From: Bacillota bacterium
Lineage (GTDB): Bacteria; Bacillota; Clostridia; Clostridiales; Clostridiaceae
Assembly: GCA_030705885.1 (NCBI GenBank)
Contig: JAUZPN010000009.1
Coordinates: forward strand, 1-40,128
DNA: 40,128 bases
Direction of reading: 5' to 3'
The notes below the pieces were generated by a model. It ran no database searches. It was given only the letters and a program-made list of their open reading frames with translations, and was not told the origin of the DNA. Every line of letters starts with the position of its first letter. Position 1 is the stretch's first letter. The position numbers and the translations under genes were made by a program. Positions 7,111 to 14,000 of the stretch are shown in pieces.

Positions 7111-10035
7111 TTATCTCTTTAATCCTAAAATATCCTGTAATATTTCATCACCAGTAGTAATTACTTTAGTATTAGCTTGGAAAGCTCTGCTTGTAACAAT
7201 CATATCAGTAAATTGCTGTGCTAAATCAACATTTGACATTTCAAGCATACCCTGACGAATATCTCCAAAGCCCTTGCTGTTATCTTCTCCAAGTGTTCCT
7301 GCTCCTGTTCTGAAAGTAGCAACACCAGAGTTTACTGATGTATGATAAAGATTGTTACCTAAATTATTTAATCCTGATGGATTTCTAAAGCTAGCCATTG
7401 CAATCTGTCCTAATGCTGCAACTCTTCCATCTTCTAGAACTGCTGATATTATACCATCTTTGCCAATATTAAATGTTCTGATTGCATAATCTGTATTATT
7501 AGCAGTATCATGAATCTTATCAGGAATTTTTAAAGTTTTTAAGAATGTATCATAAGCATTTACTGTCTTAGTAGCATCAACATAGTCTATTACTCCTGAA
7601 GAGCTGATACTCTGTACTGGTGTACCTCCAGTAATTGTACCTGATGCAGTTCCACTAATACTTTGAGCTGTACCTGATACAGTTATCTGCTGTGGTATTG
7701 CTGCTTTAGTTAATGCATTATTAATTGCAGATTGTAAATCGCTGGAAGCTACTGCATTTGTAGTAGTAAAATCTCCATTAATAATTATCTTCTTATTTGC
7801 AGTATCAAGAGTTGCTGAAGTAGGTGTACCTGCGTTTATTGATCCTGCAGTAATAGTATAACCATTTAAAGAAGAACCTGCAGTAAATTTAAAATCAAAA
7901 CCTAAAGCACTAATATTTGTTGGTGCTACTTGATCTCCTCCACCAGTTACTGAATTTGATGATACACCGCTTAATGTAGCTGGTGCACCGCTTACAAATA
8001 TAGTTGGGAGAGATGCAGTAGTTGTTGCAGTATTAAGAGCATTTTGTATATCAGTTAATGAAATTCCATTTGGAGATGTAAAATCTCCATTTATAGTAAT
8101 AAGTTTATTAGCTGTATCTATTGCAGCATTAGTATTTGTGCCTTTTGCTATTGTTCCAAGGGTTATAGAATAACCATTATATTTAGTTCCATTTGCAAAA
8201 GTAAAAGTAACTCCTCCAGCAGTAACATTTGATGGTGGTGTTGAATCAACGCCGCCGCTGATTTTATTAGAAACTGGTACTGCTGTTGCAGCTCCACTTA
8301 TTGAAGAAACTGTTTGTGTCATTCCTGAATTTTGTAATGCTGTATTAATAGCATTAGTAAGGTCTAAATTTTTAAGTGCACCAGAAGTAGCAAAATCTCC
8401 ATTTATAGTGATTACACTGTTAGTTGTATCTATTGAAGCAGTAGTTGCTGTACCTGGAGTTATATTTCCTAACTGAATTTTATAAGCAGCTAATGAAGTT
8501 CCAGCTGTAAAATTAAAAGTCAATCCTTGGAAACCAGCTACTTGACCAGGGGTAGTTGCATTTCCTCCAATTGCAGATGACTGCGGATAAGCTGTTGGTG
8601 TTACACCGCCTTGTGCTGCTACTGTAACAGGATCTGATGCTCCAAGTAATGTATCAAATGCTGATTGAATTGCAGCCGGTGTAGGTGCAGTAGAAAGATC
8701 ACCATTAATTATAAATCTTTTATTAGCTTTATCTTGTGTTACTGAAATAGGAGTTCCTTTAGAAATATTACCAAAATCTACATTATAATCATTATACTGT
8801 GAACCTACGCTTGTATTAAATTTGAAATTATAACCATTTAAATTTACTCCTGCAGGACTTGGAGCAGCATTATCCAAACCACCTGTTATTCCTGTAGATG
8901 TAAGTCCAACAATACTTGATGGTGTTCCATTTACAGAAATAGTTTGAGAAATAGATTTAGATGAAAGTGCACTGTTTAAAGCTGCCTGAAGTTTTGCAGA
9001 ATTTAATGCATTCGGTGTAACAAAGTCACCATTAATAGTAATTGTCTTACTTGTAGTATCAACATTTGCAGCTGCAACTGAACCTGCTGAAACAGTACCT
9101 AAAGCTATAGTATAACCATTCAGCTGGCTTCCTGGTCCAAAATTGAAGGTAAAACCTCCTGCATTTACACTTGCTGGATTTGTTAAACTAACTCCTCCTG
9201 AAACAGGATTTGATACTATACCAATAATATTTGCAGGTGAACCTGTTACATTTACAGACTGAGCTATTCCTGCATTTGAAAGAGCATTATTAATTGAAGT
9301 CTGAACTTGAGTTAATGTCAAAGCACCTGCTTTAGTAAAATCACCATTCAAAATAATTTTTTTGTTAGCAGTATCAATACTTGAAGATGGGTTTGTTCCT
9401 GCACCAACATTTCCAAGTGAAACAGTATATCCATTTAATTCAGCACCAGGGCCAAACTGAAAATTAAATCCTCCTGATGTAACTACATTAGGTGCCTCAG
9501 TACTTGCTTTCTCAGTAGTTGAGTCATTTGTTAATGAATAACCCATTATTCTAAATCCATCAGAAGTTAATAGATTTCCTTCACTATCAACTGCAAAAGC
9601 TCCATCTCTAGTATACATTAAATCTTCCTGTGAAGCATTAATTGAATTAGTATCAATATTATGAGTACCTGCAGCTTGGTTTAAGTTAATTGTTCCATCT
9701 TCAAAAGAAGTAGGTCCTTTGGCAACTACAAAATATCCTTCTCCATCTATACCAGCATCAAGATTTCTGTTAGTAGGACTCATACTTCCCTGAGTAGTTA
9801 CAACATCAACTCCTCCAACTTTAACACCAAGTCCTATCTGGCTTGCATTTACTCCACCTTCAGAATAGTTTGGTGCAGTTGCATCTGTTATATTTTGACT
9901 TAACATATCTTGAAATCTTGCTCTTGATGTTTTAAAAGCAGTAGTTCCTACATTTGCTATATTATTACCTATTACATCCATTTTAGTTTGGTTTGCCTGC
10001 ATTCCTGAAACTCCAGCGTCTAATGATCTTAACAT
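7111..10035 (-). CDS. flgE: FlgE, flagellar hook protein with a six-repeat insertion
   Basis: FlgE subunits polymerise into the flexible hook outside the cell. I chose the ATG at 10035 (974 residues) because GGAGGG lies just before it and the protein then begins MLRSLDAGVSGMQANQ, the rod/hook/HAP N-terminal helix, with IGNNIANVGTTAFKTSR after it. The C-terminus (QGMLEMSNVDLAQQF, then SRAFQANTKVITTGDEIL) is the matching hook C-terminal helix. Between them lie six degenerate copies of a ~104-residue module (DNA 7609-9471) with the core NGYxIxLG ... IDTxNKxITINGDF. Without these about 353 residues remain, close to a plain FlgE. The gene sits just after flgD and the TIGR02530-type gene, as usual. 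Confidence 0.96.
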   Translation of the reverse strand: MLRSLDAGVSGMQANQTKMDVIGNNIANVGTTAFKTSRARFQDMLSQNITDATAPNYSEGGVNASQIGLGVKVGGVDVVTTQGSMSPTNRNLDAGIDGEGYFVVAKGPTSFEDGTINLNQAAGTHNIDTNSINASQEDLMYTRDGAFAVDSEGNLLTSDGFRIMGYSLTNDSTTEKASTEAPNVVTSGGFNFQFGPGAELNGYTVSLGNVGAGTNPSSSIDTANKKIILNGDFTKAGALTLTQVQTSINNALSNAGIAQSVNVTGSPANIIGIVSNPVSGGVSLTNPASVNAGGFTFNFGPGSQLNGYTIALGTVSAGSVAAANVDTTSKTITINGDFVTPNALNSAKLQAALNSALSSKSISQTISVNGTPSSIVGLTSTGITGGLDNAAPSPAGVNLNGYNFKFNTSVGSQYNDYNVDFGNISKGTPISVTQDKANKRFIINGDLSTAPTPAAIQSAFDTLLGASDPVTVAAQGGVTPTAYPQSSAIGGNATTPGQVAGFQGLTFNFTAGTSLAAYKIQLGNITPGTATTASIDTTNSVITINGDFATSGALKNLDLTNAINTALQNSGMTQTVSSISGAATAVPVSNKISGGVDSTPPSNVTAGGVTFTFANGTKYNGYSITLGTIAKGTNTNAAIDTANKLITINGDFTSPNGISLTDIQNALNTATTTASLPTIFVSGAPATLSGVSSNSVTGGGDQVAPTNISALGFDFKFTAGSSLNGYTITAGSINAGTPTSATLDTANKKIIINGDFTTTNAVASSDLQSAINNALTKAAIPQQITVSGTAQSISGTASGTITGGTPVQSISSSGVIDYVDATKTVNAYDTFLKTLKIPDKIHDTANNTDYAIRTFNIGKDGIISAVLEDGRVAALGQIAMASFRNPSGLNNLGNNLYHTSVNSGVATFRTGAGTLGEDNSKGFGDIRQGMLEMSNVDLAQQFTDMIVTSRAFQANTKVITTGDEILQDILGLKR
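7609..9471 (-). repeat. Six ~104-residue protein repeats inside FlgE
   Basis: Six successive units of about 105, 107, 103, 104, 104 and 98 residues each begin G-aromatic/hydrophobic-x-F-x-F. Most share NGY-x-I-x-LG near residue 13, a GT segment near 25, ID-T-x-N-K near 32, and ITINGDF near 39. They end in a Ser/Gly/Thr-rich strand with GG. Unit 3 (about 8841-9150 to 8530) is the most diverged and lacks the NGY core. The units differ enough from each other that they are an old duplication, unlike the near-identical repeats in fliK. Confidence 0.9.
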
Positions 10036-10152
10036 AAATATTCCCTCCATATATTAAATAATTTTTTTATTTTTTTAACTTTACCTCTATCACTCAGTAA
10101 AGTAATGGCTTCCTGCACTAGGTCCAGCCATGATTTTAATACTTGTACTTTT

Positions 10153-10560
10153 TTATATTAGTACTACACTATCAATATTTGTAAATACATTTCCTTTACT
10201 GCTGTCTTTATCAACTGCAGTAATAATAGTTCTATTTTTTATACTCGCTACAAGAACAACATCCTTGTATAATAATAAAGATTGATTGCAGCCTTTTGTT
10301 TGAGCCTTATTAATTGCTTCATTAATAAGAAGCATGTCACTTTCATTTAATGAAATATTTCTTTCTTTCAATCTCTCAGCTGCATGATTTGATATTACAA
10401 AATTATCTTTTTTTTGTACTTCCTTTTTTAATATTGATTCAAAAGAATTTTCAGCATTTGTTTTAGTATTATTAGATATCGTTCTATTTTTACTGTTTAC
10501 TGATTGACTTTCAAAATCGCCAAATGAATATATTTTTCCATTTATAACTCTGTAACTCAT
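10153..10560 (-). CDS. TIGR02530-type flagellar operon protein
   Basis: This 135-residue soluble protein matches in size, position and motif the small family annotated as flagellar operon protein TIGR02530, found between flgD and flgE in Firmicutes. Its conserved core is SNHAAERLKERNI (about residues 57-69), followed by a helix and a KDVVLVASIKNRTIITAVD strand pair. The N-terminal half is Ser/Asn-rich and likely disordered. No enzymatic function is known. The gene ends about 117 bases before flgE, an unusually wide gap in this operon. Confidence 0.85.
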   Translation of the reverse strand: MSYRVINGKIYSFGDFESQSVNSKNRTISNNTKTNAENSFESILKKEVQKKDNFVISNHAAERLKERNISLNESDMLLINEAINKAQTKGCNQSLLLYKDVVLVASIKNRTIITAVDKDSSKGNVFTNIDSVVLI

Positions 10561-10571
10561 GATATTACTTC

Positions 10572-11033
10572 CTAACTATTTGAACTAATTTGATAAATAT
10601 CACTATATGCAAAATCTTTACTTTCTGTCTTTCCATTTTCAGTAACATCAATGTTTAAGTTAACATTGTCTCCATTTTTTGTTACACTTTTTACTGTACC
10701 TGAAATAAAGTTTCCATTTTCATCAACAGATTTTAATACTACTGTCTTACCAATTAAAGATGCAGCTCCAGATAAAGTCATAGTGTTATTTAAATTAGTC
10801 ATTTGCTCTAAACTTGAAAACTGTGCAAGCTGAGCAACGTATTGTGTTGAGTCTGCAGGATTATCTGGATTTTGATTGGACATTTCTGTTGTCAATATTC
10901 TTAAAAAAGCATTTTTGTCCATATCATTTCCCTGCTTAACAATTTTTGTACCTCTGCTTGTAGCGGTACTTGAGGCATCTGTTACTGCAGTTGTTGCATA
11001 ATTATTAAATGCATTTGTTGTATCGACAGCCAT
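10572..11033 (-). CDS. flgD: FlgD, hook-cap scaffold protein
   Basis: FlgD forms the temporary cap under which hook subunits assemble. The ATG at 11033 is preferred over a TTG at 11051 because the AAGGGGGTGA ribosome binding site lies between them. That gives 153 residues, short for the family but containing the diagnostic N-terminal segment MDKNAFLRILTTEMSNQNP followed by FSSLEQMTNL. A small beta domain follows (GKTVVLKSVDENGNFISGTVKSV-type). The start lies within 20 bases of the fliK stop, so the genes are probably coupled. Confidence 0.95.
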   Translation of the reverse strand: MAVDTTNAFNNYATTAVTDASSTATSRGTKIVKQGNDMDKNAFLRILTTEMSNQNPDNPADSTQYVAQLAQFSSLEQMTNLNNTMTLSGAASLIGKTVVLKSVDENGNFISGTVKSVTKNGDNVNLNIDVTENGKTESKDFAYSDIYQISSNS

Positions 11034-11047
11034 TTCTTCACCCCCTT

Positions 11048-14000
11048 TCAAGCTAAAATATTAATATTGTTTTGTTCATGAACTTCTTCATTATGAACTT
11101 CAATATTAGTATTTATATCATTGTCTCTTCTATTGCTGCTATTTCTTCCATCCTGCTGTCTGCTGAAATTATGGTTATCAGAGTTTTGGTTTAAAAATGC
11201 TGCATCTCCATTATATAAATTAATGTTGAAGCTTTGAATTTTCATATTTTCATTGGTTAGTTTATTAACTATTTCATGTAAATTTGAATTAAGCAAATTA
11301 TAAGTATCTTTATTAGCAGCAGTAACACTTGCTTTTATGATATTGCCTTCCATTGTAAGTTTAATTACCACTTCTCCTAACTCTTTAGGTACAATTTTAA
11401 CTGTCATTTCCTTAATTCCATTTTTATCCATGTACTTAAAATTTTTAATCATATCATCTACAAACTGAGCTTTATTTATATTATATTTTTCTGGTGCTTG
11501 TACAATTTTATTTTCAGGAGCAATCCTTTCAAATTGACTTAAAAAGTTAAAAACTTTAGTCATTTTGTTATCACTTTTACTAGTTTCAGATTCTGATTTC
11601 TCTTTTTTAGGATCTGCTAAACTTATAAGAAGTTTTTCTTCTTTAGATACCTTTTTCGTAGTATCATTAGCAGTACTTACTTGCATTTTATATTCTATAT
11701 GATTTTCTATACCTTGTCTATCTACTTTTGTCTGCACATTTTGGATTAAGTTATCTGCCTTTGAAACATTTAATTTACTATCCTTTATAGAACCTGAATT
11801 ACTATCATTATTTTTAGTTTTTATTTCATTTTTATTTAATGTTTCTACTTCAGATATATTGTCAACTAATATTTCTGCTTTTTTATTATTATCTTTATTT
11901 TCTGGCTTTGATTCAGTAACAATATTTTCTCTTGTTGAAATAGCAGCTTTTAAAGCATCCATTATCCTAGCTGTTAAATTATCATTAAAAGGTTCCCCCT
12001 TTATTGATGAAGTATTAATATTTTTTAAAGTGTCATTTGCTGCATTTGCACTTTCTGATTTAAAATTGCTTTCATGATATTCAGCAGCTTTTGGGTTCTC
12101 CAACTTATCATCATTTTTATGATATTTAAGGACTTCTGCTTTCTCAAACTTATTATCATTTTGATAATATTCAGCAACTTTTGGTTCCTCAGATTTAATA
12201 TTACTTTCATGATATTGATTAGTTTTTAATTTTTCTAATTTAATATCATTTTTGTGATCTTTCGCAGCTTTTGGTTTCTCTAACTTTGAAATACTTTCAA
12301 TAACTTTAGGATCATTAATTACTCCAATATTATTATTAGTTACTAAAATATCATTGGGTACAACCGTTTTAGTTACTTTATCAGTACCATCTATTATCTT
12401 ATTTTTATTAATTGAATCATCTTTATTAGGTATCTCTTTATCTGAAACAAAAGCAACATCATTTGATACTACATTTTTAGTTATTGATGGAATAACACTT
12501 ACAATATCAATTATTTTTTGAGTAATATTATTAGCTAATTTCTCCTTATTATTAGAATCATGAATACCTTTAATATTACCAGTGTCAGGTGTTACTTTAA
12601 TATTATCTTTAATAACATCTTTGATACTGTCAGTTATCATTTGTTTTACAATTTCAATCTGCACAAATGGAATTAACTTTGTAACTTCTTCTTTTAGTTT
12701 AGAATTATTTTTATAGATATCTGGTAATTTTAAATTTTCAAACTCTAATAATTTAGATTCAGACATTCTGCTTACAACTTCATCTGCTAAATCATCAATT
12801 TTCTCATCTATAAATTTAGGTTCATAAGTAATATCATTATAATTTGATAATAATTTTTCTGCAGTTATAGGAACATCCTTTACAATATTAATTATTTTTT
12901 TTGCAATATTAATACTTATTTTTTCTTCTTTATTAGCAGCATCTTTATTAACTAAATTATTAGATGATATTTTCACAGAACTTCTAATTATATTTTTGAT
13001 ATTTTGAATTATTGCTTGTTCTGCTGCTTCTAATTTTATTTGGGGTTTTAACTCAGCAGCTCCTTGTACACTTTGTTTACTTTCATGTGTCAACTTAAAA
13101 TCACTTTGAACAGTATCAGCTTTTACATTACTTACATTCAGTAAGCCAACTTCAGAAATATTTTTAATAATCTGTTTTGATAAATCATTTATTTTTTCAT
13201 CAGTTAAATTTGTTTGATTTACAATATTTTTAGTAACTAGTTCCTTAATCTGATTTTTTATAACAGGTATCCAATCTTTTAAATTAACGCTAATTTCCAA
13301 ACTGCTTTGAATTTCATAATGTTCAGTAGCCTTTGGAGCTTCATTTACCTTAATATCATCAGTAGTTTTTGGAGCTTCTTCTACTTTAATATTTTCAGTA
13401 ACTTTTGGAACCTCATCTGCTTTAATATTATCAACAGTCTTTAAAACTTCTTCTGCTTTAATATTATCAACAGTCTTTGGAACTTCTCCTGCTTTAATAT
13501 TATCAGTAGTCTTTGGAACTTCTTCTGCTTTGATATTATCAGTAATCTTTGGAACTTCTTCTGCTTTGATCTTATCAGTAATCTTTGGAACTTCTTCTGC
13601 TTTGATCTTATCAGTAATCTTTGGAACTTCTTCTGCTTTGATATTATCAGCAGCTTTTGGTGTTTCGTTTACTTTGATATTATCAGCAACTTTTAGAGTT
13701 CCTTCTGTTTTGATATTATTATCAGTTTTCGGTAGTTCCTCCACTTTAATATTTTCAGCAGCCTTTGGAGATTCATTTACCTTAATTTTATCAGTAGTTT
13801 TTGGAGCTTCTCCTGCTTTAACACTATCAGCAACCTTTGGTACTTCTCCTGCTTTAACACTATCAGCAGCTTTTGGTGCTTCGTTTACTTTGATATTATT
13901 ATCAGTTTTCGGAGCTTCCTCTATTTTAATATTATCAGTAACTTTTGGAGCTTCTTCTACCTTAATATTATTAGCAGTCTTTGGAACTTCTTCTCCTTTA

